Under the pieces are notes generated by a model, which had not been told where the DNA came from, searched no databases, and saw nothing but the letters and a program-made list of their open reading frames with translations. From Hyphococcus sp. (GTDB lineage: Bacteria; Pseudomonadota; Alphaproteobacteria; Caulobacterales; Parvularculaceae), in NCBI GenBank assembly GCA_028284345.1, contig JANQRY010000008.1:434001-498000 (forward strand): 64,000 nt of DNA. The letters are read 5' to 3'. Positions 34,265-43,587 of this stretch are shown here, one piece after another. The first letter of the stretch is position 1. Every line of letters begins with the position of its first letter. A program made the position numbers and the translations under genes.

Positions 34265-35920
34265 TTATGGCTTCTTTGGCGTATCGCGTAAAGGTTGCAG
34301 TCCGCGGCGAGCCGCCCGCGACAATATATGGCCCCATGCGCCTGCAGCGACGGCGCCGGCGACCATCAGGAAATAGAGAAGATCGCCGAGGCGGTCATAG
34401 AGCGGCGGCGCGATCGCCGGCGGCAGCGCGGCGTCGATATGGCCTGTCTGATAGAGGGGGATCCGTTCGAGGATTCGGCCATGGGCGTCGATCAGCGCCG
34501 AAACGCCGGTATTCGCCGAGCGCGCCATGGGCAGGCCGGTTTCAATCGACCGCAGCCGCGCCTGATCGAGATGCTGACGCGGACCGGACGTGTCGCCGAA
34601 CCAGGCGTCGTTGGTGACGGTGACGATGAGGTCCGGGCGCTCCTCCCTCGGATAAACGGCGCCCGGAAAAATCGCCTCGTAACAGATCAACGGCGAAAAC
34701 CGCACGCCGTTTGACGACAAGGTGGCGGGTCCCACGCCGGCGGCGAAGCCGGCGTCGCCGTAAGGCGCCAGTTGCGCGAGGCCGACGGCGTTCAACAGGT
34801 CATAGAACGGAAGATATTCCCCGAAGGGCACGAGATGATGCTTGTCGTAATGATCGACGACGCGGCGCGCGCCGTCTACTTCCTCCACAAGGGCGACGGC
34901 GTTGTAGTACCGATAGGCGCCGCTCTCGCCCGCATCGCGTCGGACCGCGCCGGCGATGAGACTGGAGCCCGCCGGCAATTCGTTGGCGAGAACCTCAAGA
35001 GCCCCCACCGCTTCATCAAGAAGCGGCGCCGCGTTTTCGGGCCAGACGATGAGCAAGGGCGCGTCGCCGGGCGCGGCGCCCGCCGAGCGTTCGAGGTTGC
35101 GATAGAAATTGTCGCCCCATTTGTCGGGATTGATCTTATCCCGCTGGTTTATGTTGGGCTGAACGATGCGCAGATAGGCGCTCGGTTGATCGGGCGGCGC
35201 GGGCGCAAGGGACAATCGCGCAAATCCGATCACAAACAACACAAGCGCACCGATAACGGGCGCAGCCAGCCAGATGGCGGCGCGGCGCGGGGCGACGCCG
35301 CGCGAAAGACCCGCCGCGCCGGCGCCGGCGAACGCAATCGTCACGAGACTTAATCCGTACGCCCCATACCAGGCCGCGGTCTGTGCGCCGACAGCCGACC
35401 CGGCGAGCGCCTGTCCGGCGAGGTTCCATGGCAGGCCGGTGAGGATGTGGCCACGCAGATATTCAAAGATCGAGAAGACAGCCGCGAAGAGAACAACCCG
35501 CGGCCAGCCGGGCCGCCAAAAGGCGATGGAGACGAGGCCCGCCGCGCCGGAAAAAAGCGCAAGCCCCGCCGGCATCGCGGTCACTGCAAAGGGCGCCATC
35601 CAGGCGAACTGGTCGGCCTGAACGAAGAAGGAAAACGCCATCCAATAAACGCCGGCGAGGAAATAGCCAAAGCCGAACCACCAGCCGGCGGCGAAGGCGC
35701 GCAGGCGCGGGCGGGCGCTATCCGCCGCCCCGTCGAGCAGGATGATGATCCCGGTGAAGGCGACGGCGAGCAGGGGCAGCGCATAGAACGGCGCCATGGC
35801 GAGCGCGCCGCAAAGCCCGAAACCAAACGCGGCAGCAGCGCGGCGCCATCCGGTCAGCGCACGGATTTTTCCTGCAAATTCCTGAAGCTGGACGCCGATG
35901 CGCGCCAGGGCCTGGTCCAT
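34265..35920 (-). CDS. lnt: Apolipoprotein N-acyltransferase
   Basis: Lnt adds the third acyl chain to the N-terminal Cys of lipoproteins in the inner membrane. The 551-residue protein has several N-terminal membrane helices (about 30-240), a periplasmic carbon-nitrogen hydrolase domain (about 250-500) and a C-terminal membrane helix. The catalytic triad is visible: Glu in LIVWPENAAPLL, Lys in HYDKHHLVPFGEYLPF, Cys in PLICYEAIFPG. It serves the lipoproteins of this window (DUF885, CE15-type, acidic). It is 17 bases after corC, in the miaB-to-metK run. Confidence 0.96.
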   Translation of the reverse strand: MDQALARIGVQLQEFAGKIRALTGWRRAAAAFGFGLCGALAMAPFYALPLLAVAFTGIIILLDGAADSARPRLRAFAAGWWFGFGYFLAGVYWMAFSFFVQADQFAWMAPFAVTAMPAGLALFSGAAGLVSIAFWRPGWPRVVLFAAVFSIFEYLRGHILTGLPWNLAGQALAGSAVGAQTAAWYGAYGLSLVTIAFAGAGAAGLSRGVAPRRAAIWLAAPVIGALVLFVIGFARLSLAPAPPDQPSAYLRIVQPNINQRDKINPDKWGDNFYRNLERSAGAAPGDAPLLIVWPENAAPLLDEAVGALEVLANELPAGSSLIAGAVRRDAGESGAYRYYNAVALVEEVDGARRVVDHYDKHHLVPFGEYLPFYDLLNAVGLAQLAPYGDAGFAAGVGPATLSSNGVRFSPLICYEAIFPGAVYPREERPDLIVTVTNDAWFGDTSGPRQHLDQARLRSIETGLPMARSANTGVSALIDAHGRILERIPLYQTGHIDAALPPAIAPPLYDRLGDLLYFLMVAGAVAAGAWGHILSRAARRGLQPLRDTPKKP

Positions 35921-35937
35921 CTCGCGGCGGCCCTCGC

Positions 35938-36840
35938 CTATTCCGCGGCGTCGGTTTGCGCGCGCCGCGACGGGCGAATGCGCAGACGCCGGACCTTGCG
36001 GGCGTCCGCTTCGGCGATTTCGATGTCAAAGCCGGAGGGCGCGGAAATGATTTCGCCCCGCTGCGGCACGCGGCCCGCGATGGAAACCACGTAGCCGCCC
36101 ACCGTGTCGATTTCGTCGTCTTCCAGGTTCAGCCGCGCGCCGGTCTCCGTTTCAAAGGCGCCCAGTTCTGCCCGGGCGTCGGCGATCCAGCCGCCGTCGG
36201 CGGCCGGCGTTATGGACGGCTCGTCATCATCGTCATGTTCGTCATTGATGTCGCCGACGATTTCTTCAACAAGGTCTTCGATGGTGACGAGACCGTCCGT
36301 ACCCCCATATTCGTCGATGACCAGCGCCATATGGATGCGCGAGGCCTGCATGCGCAACAGCATGTCGGTGACGCGCATGGACGGCGGCGCATAGAGAAGA
36401 TCCCGCCGGAGCGATTTCAACACCGGGCCGTCGCCGTCGGGCTTTACAGCGCCGTTGGAAAGAAGGCCGACGACGTCCTTGATGTGCACCATGCCCACCG
36501 GGTCGTCGAGATCGCCGCGATAGATCGGCAGGCGGGAATGGCCGGCGTCGGCGAAGGTTTTGACCAGCTCGTCAAGGGGCGTTTCGATATCGACGGCGTA
36601 GATGTCCGCCCGCGGCGCCATCACGTCGAACACCTTCTTTTCGTCAAAGGCGACGACGCGCTCGATCATGGCGCGGCGCGCGCTCGTAAAGGCGTCGTCG
36701 CTTTCGCCATCCGGGTCTTCGGCGACAACGCCCGACTCAACAATAGCGTCGGCGGCGTCGCTGTCGCCGAACAACGAACGGATGCGCCCAAGGATGCCGT
36801 TCTGGCGCGAACTGTCTGGATCTGAATTATCGTTCGTCAT
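35938..36840 (-). CDS. corC: HlyC/CorC-type CBS-domain protein
   Basis: A 300-residue soluble protein with two CBS domains (about 70-205, starting KVFDVMAPRADIYAVDIETP, then LRMQASRIHMALVIDEYGGT) and a C-terminal CorC_HlyC transporter-associated domain (about 215-290, DARAELGAFETETGARLNLE). No membrane segment is present, which matches the short CorC/YbeX form linked to ribosome function and magnesium export. It lies 2 bases after ybeY, as in many proteobacteria, so the two are surely co-transcribed. Confidence 0.93.
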   Translation of the reverse strand: MTNDNSDPDSSRQNGILGRIRSLFGDSDAADAIVESGVVAEDPDGESDDAFTSARRAMIERVVAFDEKKVFDVMAPRADIYAVDIETPLDELVKTFADAGHSRLPIYRGDLDDPVGMVHIKDVVGLLSNGAVKPDGDGPVLKSLRRDLLYAPPSMRVTDMLLRMQASRIHMALVIDEYGGTDGLVTIEDLVEEIVGDINDEHDDDDEPSITPAADGGWIADARAELGAFETETGARLNLEDDEIDTVGGYVVSIAGRVPQRGEIISAPSGFDIEIAEADARKVRRLRIRPSRRAQTDAAE

Positions 36841-36842
36841 CT

Positions 36843-37322
36843 TTATTCGTCGCCGGCATAGGGGTCAGGAACGCCAAGGCGCTTGAGAATCGCTGATTCC
36901 CCGGCTTCCATCGCCGCCGCGTCGGCTTCTGTTTCATGATCATAGCCGATTAGATGCAACATGCCATGGACGAGAAGATGCGCCGCGTGATCGCGTAAGG
37001 AGACGCCGCGCCCCGCCGCCTCGTCCCGGCTGATTTCCAGCCCGAGGGCAATGTCGCCGAGATAAGCCTCGCCCGGGCCCGGCGCGTCGTCGCCGGGAAA
37101 GGACAGGACATTGGTCGGGCCGTCTTTGCCGCGAAACCCGGCATTGAGCGAGGCCATGGCGGCATTGTCCGTGAACAGAATGGAGACCGGGCGCCGGGCG
37201 CCCGCAAACCGTTCGCGCACGGCGCGACAACAGTATTCGGCGAGGGCTTCCGGTTCGATCCCGGCCCAGCCGTCGCAATCGACGCGCACCTCGCAGATTG
37301 TTTCTTCGGCGATCACGGTCAC
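36843..37322 (-). CDS. ybeY: Endoribonuclease YbeY (16S rRNA maturation)
   Basis: YbeY is a zinc-dependent single-strand endoribonuclease needed for 16S rRNA 3' maturation and ribosome quality control. The metal motif is intact: HLLVHGMLHLIGYDHETEAD, with GPTNVLSFP and YLGDIALG upstream. The length of 159 residues is normal. Its start overlaps the phoH stop by 4 bases and its end is 2 bases from corC, so phoH-ybeY-corC is one tightly packed unit. Confidence 0.96.
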   Translation of the reverse strand: MTVIAEETICEVRVDCDGWAGIEPEALAEYCCRAVRERFAGARRPVSILFTDNAAMASLNAGFRGKDGPTNVLSFPGDDAPGPGEAYLGDIALGLEISRDEAAGRGVSLRDHAAHLLVHGMLHLIGYDHETEADAAAMEAGESAILKRLGVPDPYAGDE

Positions 37323-38293
37323 GGTTTCCGCCGTTTCCGGTCCCGCGCATCGTAGGCGTTGACGATGCGGGCGACGAGGGGGTGGCGCACCACATCGGCC
37401 GCGGTAAACCGCGCCTCGGCGACGCCCTCGACGCCGGCGACGACGGAAAGCGCATCGGCAAGACCGGAGCGTTCCCCGTCCGGCAGATCGGTCTGGGACG
37501 GATCGCCCGTCACAGCCATATGGGCGCCTTCGCCAAGCCGGGTCAGAAACATCTTCATCTGCTCCGGCGTCGCGTTTTGCGCTTCGTCGAGAATGACCGC
37601 GGCGCGCGCAAGCGTGCGCCCGCGCATGAAGGCGATGGGCGCGATCTCGATGTCGCCGGCGGCGATGCGACGCTCCACATAATCCGTATGCATCATATCG
37701 TGGAGCGCGTCGTATAAGGGCCTCAAGAACGGATCGACCTTTTCCTTCATGTCCCCGGGCAGGAAGCCGATGCGCTCGCCCGCCTCAAGGGCCGGCCGCG
37801 ACAGGATGATCCGCTCGACCTTGCCGCTCAGCATCATGCCGACCGCATGGGCGACCGCGAGATAGGTCTTGCCGGTGCCGGCGGGCCCGACGCCGAAGGT
37901 CAGGTCATTGGCGTTGAGCTTGTCGATATAGGCGGCCTGGTTGGCCGAACGCGGCACGATCAGGCGCTTGGGCGTCTTGATGGCGCGGGCGTCGACGGCT
38001 TCGGCCGCCTTCGGGCCGTCCGTGTTGCGCGCCGCCGCGCGCACGTCTTCCGCCGCTACGGCGTCGCCCCGTTTCAATCGCGCATAGAGCCGTTCAAGGG
38101 CCGCGATGGCGCGGGCGCGGGCGCCGTCGCTGCCCGTCACGGCGAAGCGATTGCCGCGCGGGTCGATGCGCACGCCGAGGGCGTCTTCCAGGATGGCGAG
38201 ATGGGCGTCATGGCTGCCGGACAGCTCGGCGGCGAGCCCGTTGTCGTCAAAGTCGATATGCGCAACTTCGCCGGCGGTCGGTTGTTCGCTCAA
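37319..38293 (-). CDS. phoH: PhoH-family ATPase (YbeZ)
   Basis: A 324-residue P-loop ATPase of the PhoH/YbeZ group, a partner of YbeY in RNA handling. An N-terminal KH-like region (about 25-95) precedes the ATPase domain: Walker [16 protein letters not shown] (about 139), [17 protein letters not shown], Walker [11 protein letters not shown], and [10 protein letters not shown]. It overlaps miaB and ybeY by 4 bases on either side, indicating translational coupling through the unit miaB-phoH-ybeY. Confidence 0.94.
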   Translation of the reverse strand: MSEQPTAGEVAHIDFDDNGLAAELSGSHDAHLAILEDALGVRIDPRGNRFAVTGSDGARARAIAALERLYARLKRGDAVAAEDVRAAARNTDGPKAAEAVDARAIKTPKRLIVPRSANQAAYIDKLNANDLTFGVGPAGTGKTYLAVAHAVGMMLSGKVERIILSRPALEAGERIGFLPGDMKEKVDPFLRPLYDALHDMMHTDYVERRIAAGDIEIAPIAFMRGRTLARAAVILDEAQNATPEQMKMFLTRLGEGAHMAVTGDPSQTDLPDGERSGLADALSVVAGVEGVAEARFTAADVVRHPLVARIVNAYDARDRKRRKP

Positions 38294-39669
38294 GCGGCGT
38301 CCTCACCCTCGTCATTCAGCGCGCCGGCAAGCGCATTCGGCGTCACGCCCTCAATGCGCACCGGCGCAATCTGTCCTAGCATGGAATCTGGCGCGTTTGC
38401 GTGAACGCTTTGCAAATATGGCGACCGGCCGACAAGCTGGCCCGGATGGCGGCCCGGTTTTTCGAACAGGACCGGCAGGGCGCGGCCGATCTGGGCGGCG
38501 TTGAAATCCGTCCGATGGCGCTCCAGGAGCGCCTGAAGACGGGCGAGACGGTCATCCTTTTCCGCTTCGGCCACCTGTTTGCGCATGGCCGCCCCCGGCG
38601 TGCCCGGCCGGCGCGAATATTTGAAGGAATAGGCCGAGGCGTAGTTGACGGTCTCAACGAGGGCCAATGTCTCTTCGAAATCCTCATTCGTTTCGCCGGG
38701 GAAACCAACGATGAAGTCGCCGGAAATGGCGATATCGGGCCGGGCGGCGCGGATTTTCTCGATCAGCCGGACGTAGTGCTCGGCGGTATGGCCGCGGTTC
38801 ATGGCCTTGAGGACGCCGTCGGACCCCGCCTGCACGGGGAGGTGCAGATACGGCATTAACTTTTCCTCTTCGCCAAGGGCGGCGATGAGGCCGTCATCCA
38901 TGTCGCGCGGGTGGGAAGTGGTGAAGCGGATGCGCTCGATCCCGTCGATTTTCGCCAGATGACGGCACAACTCGCCGAGACGCCAATCGCCGCTATTGTC
39001 GCCCGCCGGCGCAGCGCCGGACCACGCATTGACGTTCTGACCGAGGAGCGTCACCTCCCTCACCCCTTGCGCGGCGAGCGCGCGCGCCTCGCCGACAATG
39101 GCGTCGACGGGTCGTGAGACTTCGGCGCCGCGCGTATAGGGCACAACGCAGAACGTACAGAACTTGTCGCAGCCTTCCTGCACGGTGATGAACGCCGCCG
39201 GGCCGTCAGCCTCGCGCGCCGCCAGCCGGTCGAATTTTTCCTCAACGGCGAAATCGGTTTCGAGCACCGCGCCGCGGCTGCGAGCGGCGCGCGCCAGAAG
39301 TTCCGGCAGGCGATGATACGCCTGCGGACCAATCACCATGTCAACCACCGGCGCGCGGGCGGAGATTTCCGCGCCTTCGGCCTGCGCCACGCAGCCGGCG
39401 ACGGCGATGGTCATGTCCGCGCCCGCGTCGGCGCGGCGCGCCTTGGCTTTTTTCAGTCGTCCGAGTTCGGAGTAAACCTTCTCCGCCGCCTTTTCGCGGA
39501 TGTGGCAGGTATTCAGGATGACGAGGTCGGCGTCATCGGGCGCGGACGCCGGCGCGTAGCCCATCGGCTTCAACAAATCGGCCATGCGCTCGGAATCATA
39601 GACATTCATCTGGCACCCATAGGTGCGGATGAATACCGACTTCCCCTGTTTTGGCCGTGTTTCCGTCAT
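38290..39669 (-). CDS. miaB: tRNA-2-methylthio-N6-dimethylallyladenosine synthase
   Basis: MiaB is a radical-SAM methylthiotransferase that modifies i6A37 in tRNAs. An N-terminal UPF0004 domain binds the second Fe-S cluster ([35 protein letters not shown]). The radical-SAM motif [15 protein letters not shown] (CxxxCxxC) follows near residue 155, and a TRAM domain ends the protein. The length is 459 residues. The product depends on Fe-S supply, for which nfu lies 4 kb upstream, and on iron control by fur, which lies next but one. Confidence 0.97.
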   Translation of the reverse strand: MTETRPKQGKSVFIRTYGCQMNVYDSERMADLLKPMGYAPASAPDDADLVILNTCHIREKAAEKVYSELGRLKKAKARRADAGADMTIAVAGCVAQAEGAEISARAPVVDMVIGPQAYHRLPELLARAARSRGAVLETDFAVEEKFDRLAAREADGPAAFITVQEGCDKFCTFCVVPYTRGAEVSRPVDAIVGEARALAAQGVREVTLLGQNVNAWSGAAPAGDNSGDWRLGELCRHLAKIDGIERIRFTTSHPRDMDDGLIAALGEEEKLMPYLHLPVQAGSDGVLKAMNRGHTAEHYVRLIEKIRAARPDIAISGDFIVGFPGETNEDFEETLALVETVNYASAYSFKYSRRPGTPGAAMRKQVAEAEKDDRLARLQALLERHRTDFNAAQIGRALPVLFEKPGRHPGQLVGRSPYLQSVHANAPDSMLGQIAPVRIEGVTPNALAGALNDEGEDAA

Positions 39670-39810
39670 TGAACGCAGTCAGTTACCCTCGAGCGCCGCT
39701 ATGTAGGCGGCGGGCGCGCGCGATGCAATCCGGCCCCAGGCCGCCGTCACAGAAATGAGCGGGTCTTTGACCTTGCGCGGAACGCGGCCAATCGATCGAG
39801 GCTTCAGGCG

Positions 39811-40917
39811 CTACCCCGCCGCGGCGCCGGCGGCGCCCGCCGCCGCCACGCCTTTGACATAGTCCTCGCGCGCCTGACGGTTGATCTCGTCAAACTCCTC
39901 AGCGCGCTGATCGTCAATCGCCGACAGGGCGTCGTAGTCGACATCGGCGAACCCGATCACGCCCATGTCCGTATAGGCGTTTTTGATCTTGTCCGACCAC
40001 AGGCCGATATCGCGCACGATCGGCACGATGCGCTGGAACAAGGTTTGTTGGAATTGCTGCTGGAAGCCCGATTCTTTCTGCGCCGCGATAAAGTCGTCGG
40101 CGGGCAGGCCGAGATGTTCGTATAGCTCGCGCGCCTCGAACCGGTCGCGCATCAGGTAACAGGCCTCGACCAGAAATTCCTCGCGCTCATTGCGTTCGGC
40201 CTGGGTCAGTTGCGGGTAATAATCCCGCAGCGTGATGCGCCCGAACGAAACATGACGGGACTCATCCTGCATAACATAGGCGTTGACCTGTTGCGCCAGC
40301 GGGTTTTTGGCGATCTCGCGAATGTTGTTGAACGCCGCGAGCGCCAGCCCTTCAATCACGACCTGCATGGCGAGATACGTCATGTCCCAGCGGGAATCGC
40401 GCAGCGCCTGGTCGACCAGCGTCTGCAAGGGCTTGGTCATCGGATAGGCGACGTCGAACCCTTCGAGAAACTTCTTGTAGGCCTCCACATGACGGGCTTC
40501 GTCCATCACTTGCGTCGAGGCGTAAAACTTGGCGTCGAGGTCCGGCACCTGCTGCACGATCTTCGCCGCGCAGATGAGGGCCGCCTGTTCCCCTTGCATG
40601 AATTGCGAGATGATCCACGACTGCGTGTGCCGGCGCAGCTCGGCCTTTTCCTTGTCGTTCATCTTTGCCCAGTAGGGCGTGTGGAACGGGCCCGACATTT
40701 CGTCGGGGATCTGCATCGGGTTTTCCGTGTCGAGTTGAAGGGACCAGTCGATGCGGTCGAGCGCATCCCACTGCATGTCCTTGCCCTTCTGATACAGATG
40801 CATCATCTGCTTGCGGCCGTCGTCGTAATCCCAGTCAAACGAGGCCTCGAACCCTTGCGGCACAGTCCAGACTGGATCGATGTCGGGGATCGGATAAAGC
40901 TCGCTCAGGGACGCCAT
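39811..40917 (-). CDS. Ferritin-like diiron protein (R2-like oxidase/oxygenase), function unknown
   Basis: A 368-residue helical protein with a complete diiron site of the ferritin-like class: Glu110 (QGEQAAL), Glu140 and His143 (MDEARHVEAYKKFL), Glu189 (VIEGLAL), Glu219 and His222 (QDESRHVSFGRI). Such proteins include ribonucleotide reductase R2, AurF-type N-oxygenases and acyl desaturase relatives; I cannot choose a substrate. The length and the aromatic-rich N-terminus (WTVPQGFEASFDWDYDDGRK) suggest an oxygenase rather than an iron store. It lies between miaB and fur, and a palindromic operator-like sequence overlaps its promoter. Confidence 0.75.
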   Translation of the reverse strand: MASLSELYPIPDIDPVWTVPQGFEASFDWDYDDGRKQMMHLYQKGKDMQWDALDRIDWSLQLDTENPMQIPDEMSGPFHTPYWAKMNDKEKAELRRHTQSWIISQFMQGEQAALICAAKIVQQVPDLDAKFYASTQVMDEARHVEAYKKFLEGFDVAYPMTKPLQTLVDQALRDSRWDMTYLAMQVVIEGLALAAFNNIREIAKNPLAQQVNAYVMQDESRHVSFGRITLRDYYPQLTQAERNEREEFLVEACYLMRDRFEARELYEHLGLPADDFIAAQKESGFQQQFQQTLFQRIVPIVRDIGLWSDKIKNAYTDMGVIGFADVDYDALSAIDDQRAEEFDEINRQAREDYVKGVAAAGAAGAAAG

Positions 40918-40946
40918 GGCCTCCTCCTCGGCGAAGGGTCGCGCAG

Positions 40947-40981
40947 GTAAACTGCTGAGTGTATTACACTGGTTAGTTTAC
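40947..40981. promoter_or_regulatory. Nested palindrome in the promoter of the ferritin-like gene
   Basis: GTAAAC-6-GTGTATTACAC-6-GTTTAC: the outer arms (40947-40952, 40976-40981) are perfect complements and the centre AGTGTATTACACT is a 13-base palindrome around one T. It lies 30 bases upstream of the ATG at 40917, and a minus-strand TTGACA (40989-40994) is directly behind it. The design fits a TetR-type repressor site that controls a lipid or redox enzyme; the regulator is not identified. Confidence 0.6.
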
Positions 40982-41054
40982 CCGTCCTTGTCAATCGCCG
41001 TTCGCAGAGTCTTCGGCGAATGGCGTTAACAAAGGGCTCTATTAGGCGCGCGTT

Positions 41055-41471
41055 TCAATCGTCGGATTTATCGAGCGGCACGCCGTAAAGCTCAAGGCGG
41101 TGGTCGACCAGCTTGTAGCCGTGCTCCTCGGCGATGCGCTTTTGCAGCTTTTCGATTTCTTCGCTGACGAATTCGATGACGTCGCCGCTGCGCAGATCAA
41201 TCAGGTGGTCGTGATGCTGCTCGCTCGCCTCTTCATAGCGGGCGCGCCCGTCCTGAAAGTCATGGCGTTCGACAACGCCCGACTCCTCGAACAGGCGCAT
41301 GGTCCGGTAAACGGTGGCGATGGAAATATTCGCATCGATGTCGGCGGCGCGGCGGTGAATCTCTTCCACATCCGGGTGGTCGTCGGCGATCGAAAGCACC
41401 CGCGCGATAACCTTGCGCTGTTCGGTCATGCGCATGCCTTTTGCGATGCAGAGTTTTTCAAGACGATCCAC
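41055..41471 (-). CDS. fur: Fur-family ferric uptake regulator
   Basis: A 138-residue regulator with an N-terminal winged helix (MRMTEQRKVIARVLSIADDH, ISIATVYRTMRLFEESGVVE) and a C-terminal dimerisation and metal domain with EQHHDHLIDLRSGDVIEFVS. The structural CxxC pairs of E. coli Fur are absent, as in many alphaproteobacterial Fur/Mur proteins; these may sense iron or manganese. It lies in the conserved tsaB-rimI-fur-miaB order. Confidence 0.9.
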   Translation of the reverse strand: MDRLEKLCIAKGMRMTEQRKVIARVLSIADDHPDVEEIHRRAADIDANISIATVYRTMRLFEESGVVERHDFQDGRARYEEASEQHHDHLIDLRSGDVIEFVSEEIEKLQKRIAEEHGYKLVDHRLELYGVPLDKSDD

Positions 41472-41540
41472 AATCAGACTCCTTTCCGCACAACCCTTAT
41501 CCCTTTGCGGGACGTCGGTTTCAACTGAAAAGCGCGTTTT

Positions 41541-41999
41541 TTACAAACGCTTGATCATCAACACCGCATCCGCGCCGGAGCGGTAATAGGCCTTGCGCCG
41601 GGCCGTTTCGGCAAATCCTGCGCGGGCGTAAAGCGCAAGGGCCGCCGCATTGGCCGGGTCGACGTCAAGATAGACCGCGCCCGCGCCCGCGCGCGCCGCT
41701 GCGGCGATCACCGCGTCAAGGAGGGCACCCCCGGCGCCGCGGCGGCGCTCGTCCGGAGCGACGCCGATGGAGAGAAGCTCCGCCTCGTCCGCGGCGGCGC
41801 GCCAGATGGCGAAGCCCGCCGGCGACGCACCCGGCGGCGCGCCCGGCCGCGCACAAAGCAGAATGTTGACGCCCGGCGCATCGAAGCCGCCATAGACCCC
41901 CGCCGCGCCCCAGCTCTGCTCGCCAAACGCGTCCCGTTCGAGCGCCACGAGGAGGGCCGCGTCAGACCGATCGGCGGCGCGAATTTCATAGTCGCTCAT
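41541..41999 (-). CDS. rimI: Ribosomal protein S18-alanine N-acetyltransferase (GNAT)
   Basis: A 152-residue GNAT enzyme. The acetyl-CoA site is in LLSIGVAPDERRRGAGGALL, followed by VYLDVDPANAAALALYARAG and ETARRKAYYRSGADAVLMIK. The RimI/S18 assignment follows from its overlap with tsaB by 4 bases, the usual pairing; the start is MSDYEIRAADRSDAALLVAL. The protein substrate cannot be confirmed from sequence. Confidence 0.85.
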   Translation of the reverse strand: MSDYEIRAADRSDAALLVALERDAFGEQSWGAAGVYGGFDAPGVNILLCARPGAPPGASPAGFAIWRAAADEAELLSIGVAPDERRRGAGGALLDAVIAAAARAGAGAVYLDVDPANAAALALYARAGFAETARRKAYYRSGADAVLMIKRL

Positions 42000-42670
42000 G
42001 GCGCCGGCGGTTTCATTGCCGGTCGTCCCGCGCCGGATGGTCGGGCGTCCGGCGGGCGCAGATAGAGCGGCGCCGGCGGGCCCGCCGGCGCCGGCGCGGC
42101 GGCCGCCAGTTCAGCGACGACCACGGGGTTGATCTGCGGATCCGCGTCCGCCGCCGCCCAGCCGGCGCGCGGCGGCAGCAGCGGGCCGCCCGTCCCAACA
42201 GTGAGAACATTTCCCGATGCGGCGGCGGCGAGGCACCCGACGGCCTCCGCCGGGGCGGCGACAAACGGCGCGATGACGCAGGCGCCGGCGCGGTAGAGGC
42301 CGGCGTAAACCTGGCCGCGGCGAGCGTCGATAACGGCGGCGATATCGCTGTCCGTTTCGCTGACATTGCCCGCCAGCGCTTCAAGGCTGGCGACGCCGAC
42401 AACGCCGGCGCCGGTGGCCAGACCCATGGCGCGGGTGAAAGCAAGGGCGACGCGCACGCCGGTGAAGCCCCCCGGCCCGACAACGACGCCGATGCGGTCG
42501 AGGTCGGTCGGCGCGACGCCGGCCTTGCGAAACGCTGCAGCGGCCATGGGCGCAAGGCGCTCAGCATGGCCCTTTTCGCGGTCTTCAATCTCGACGGCCA
42601 GCGGCGCGCCGTTCTTCACGATGGCGACGGAACACCGTTGCAGCGCCGTATCGACGGCGAGGATCAACAT
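41996..42670 (-). CDS. tsaB: tRNA N6-threonylcarbamoyladenosine biosynthesis protein TsaB
   Basis: TsaB is the partner of TsaD in adding threonylcarbamoyl to A37 of ANN-reading tRNAs. The 224-residue ASKHA-fold protein starts MLILAVDTALQRCSVAIVKN and has IGVVVGPGGFTGVRVALAFT and the Ala-rich C-terminal half seen in alphaproteobacteria. It overlaps rimI by 4 bases. Confidence 0.93.
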   Translation of the reverse strand: MLILAVDTALQRCSVAIVKNGAPLAVEIEDREKGHAERLAPMAAAAFRKAGVAPTDLDRIGVVVGPGGFTGVRVALAFTRAMGLATGAGVVGVASLEALAGNVSETDSDIAAVIDARRGQVYAGLYRAGACVIAPFVAAPAEAVGCLAAAASGNVLTVGTGGPLLPPRAGWAAADADPQINPVVVAELAAAAPAPAGPPAPLYLRPPDARPSGAGRPAMKPPAP

Positions 42671-42691
42671 AAGGCCCCCCGCCGATGCGGG

Positions 42692-43285
42692 TCAGGCAAT
42701 TTTGCAGATTTCCTCAAAGTCGAACCGCGGGCTGCGCGGAAATGGATTTTCGTCCGTACCGTAACCGATATTGCACAGGAAGTTGGACCGCCAGCTTGTA
42801 TCGGCGAAGAACTCCTTATCGACGCCGTCCTTGTCGAAGCCCGACATCGGGCCGCAATCAAGGCCGAGAGCGCGGGCCGCAATCATGAAATAGGCGCCTT
42901 GCAGCGAGCCGTTGCGAAACGCGGTTTCCGCAATCATCGCGTCATTGCCGTCAAACCAGCTCTTGGCGTCCGCATGGGGGAAAAGCGTCGGCAGATGCTC
43001 GTGAAACGCCATGTCGTGGGCAATAATCACGCAACAGGGCGCCCCCATGGTCTTGGCGCGGTTGCCCTCCGAAAGATGCGGGCTCAAGCGCTCCTTGCCT
43101 TCGTCCGACGCAACGAAAACGAACCGCGCCGGACTGCAATTGGCCGAGGTCGGACCCCATTTCATGAGATCATAGACCGCCTGCATCAGCGGCCGCGAAA
43201 CCTCCCGCGCCGCCCAGCTGTTGCGGGTGCGCGCTTCGCGAAAGAGGACGTCGAGCGCTTCGTCGTTGATGATCTTGTCGGACAT
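42692..43285 (-). CDS. RutE-like nitroreductase (malonic semialdehyde reductase family)
   Basis: A 197-residue FMN flavoprotein. The family start is present in [17 protein letters not shown], followed by [20 protein letters not shown]-like residues ([20 protein letters not shown]) and [10 protein letters not shown]. RutE acts in pyrimidine breakdown on malonic semialdehyde; the other rut genes are not here, so it may reduce other enals or nitro compounds. It follows dodecin, a flavin-binding protein, by 9 bases, so the two may share a transcript. Confidence 0.85.
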   Translation of the reverse strand: MSDKIINDEALDVLFREARTRNSWAAREVSRPLMQAVYDLMKWGPTSANCSPARFVFVASDEGKERLSPHLSEGNRAKTMGAPCCVIIAHDMAFHEHLPTLFPHADAKSWFDGNDAMIAETAFRNGSLQGAYFMIAARALGLDCGPMSGFDKDGVDKEFFADTSWRSNFLCNIGYGTDENPFPRSPRFDFEEICKIA

Positions 43286-43294
43286 GCCTTGCGC

Positions 43295-43504
43295 CTATTT
43301 TTCGTAGCGGAAACCGATTTCGAGGGTCACCTGATAATACCGGACCTTGCCCCCGTCGATATAGCCGCGGGTCGAGACAACCTCGAACCAGTCAAGGTTC
43401 TTCACCGTTTTGGACGTCGTCTCGATGGCGTTTTCGATCGCCGCTTCGATTGATTTCTTCGACGTGCCGACAACCTTGCTGACCGAGTAGACATTATCCG
43501 ACAT
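43295..43504 (-). CDS. Dodecin family flavin-binding protein
   Basis: A 69-residue dodecin. SVSKVVGTSKKSIEAAIENA and NLDWFEVVSTRGYIDGGKVR contain the conserved Trp that stacks on flavin, and YYQVTLEIGFRYEK ends it. Dodecins form dodecamers that store FMN, riboflavin or CoA. It lies directly upstream of the flavin-dependent nitroreductase, a sensible pairing. Confidence 0.93.
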   Translation of the reverse strand: MSDNVYSVSKVVGTSKKSIEAAIENAIETTSKTVKNLDWFEVVSTRGYIDGGKVRYYQVTLEIGFRYEK

Positions 43505-43587
43505 CGCGCATCTCCTTTTGCATTGGACCGGGCGGACCTAACAGGAGCGCCGCCGTTGCGCAAATCCGGATCGATGGAAAGGGCGCG

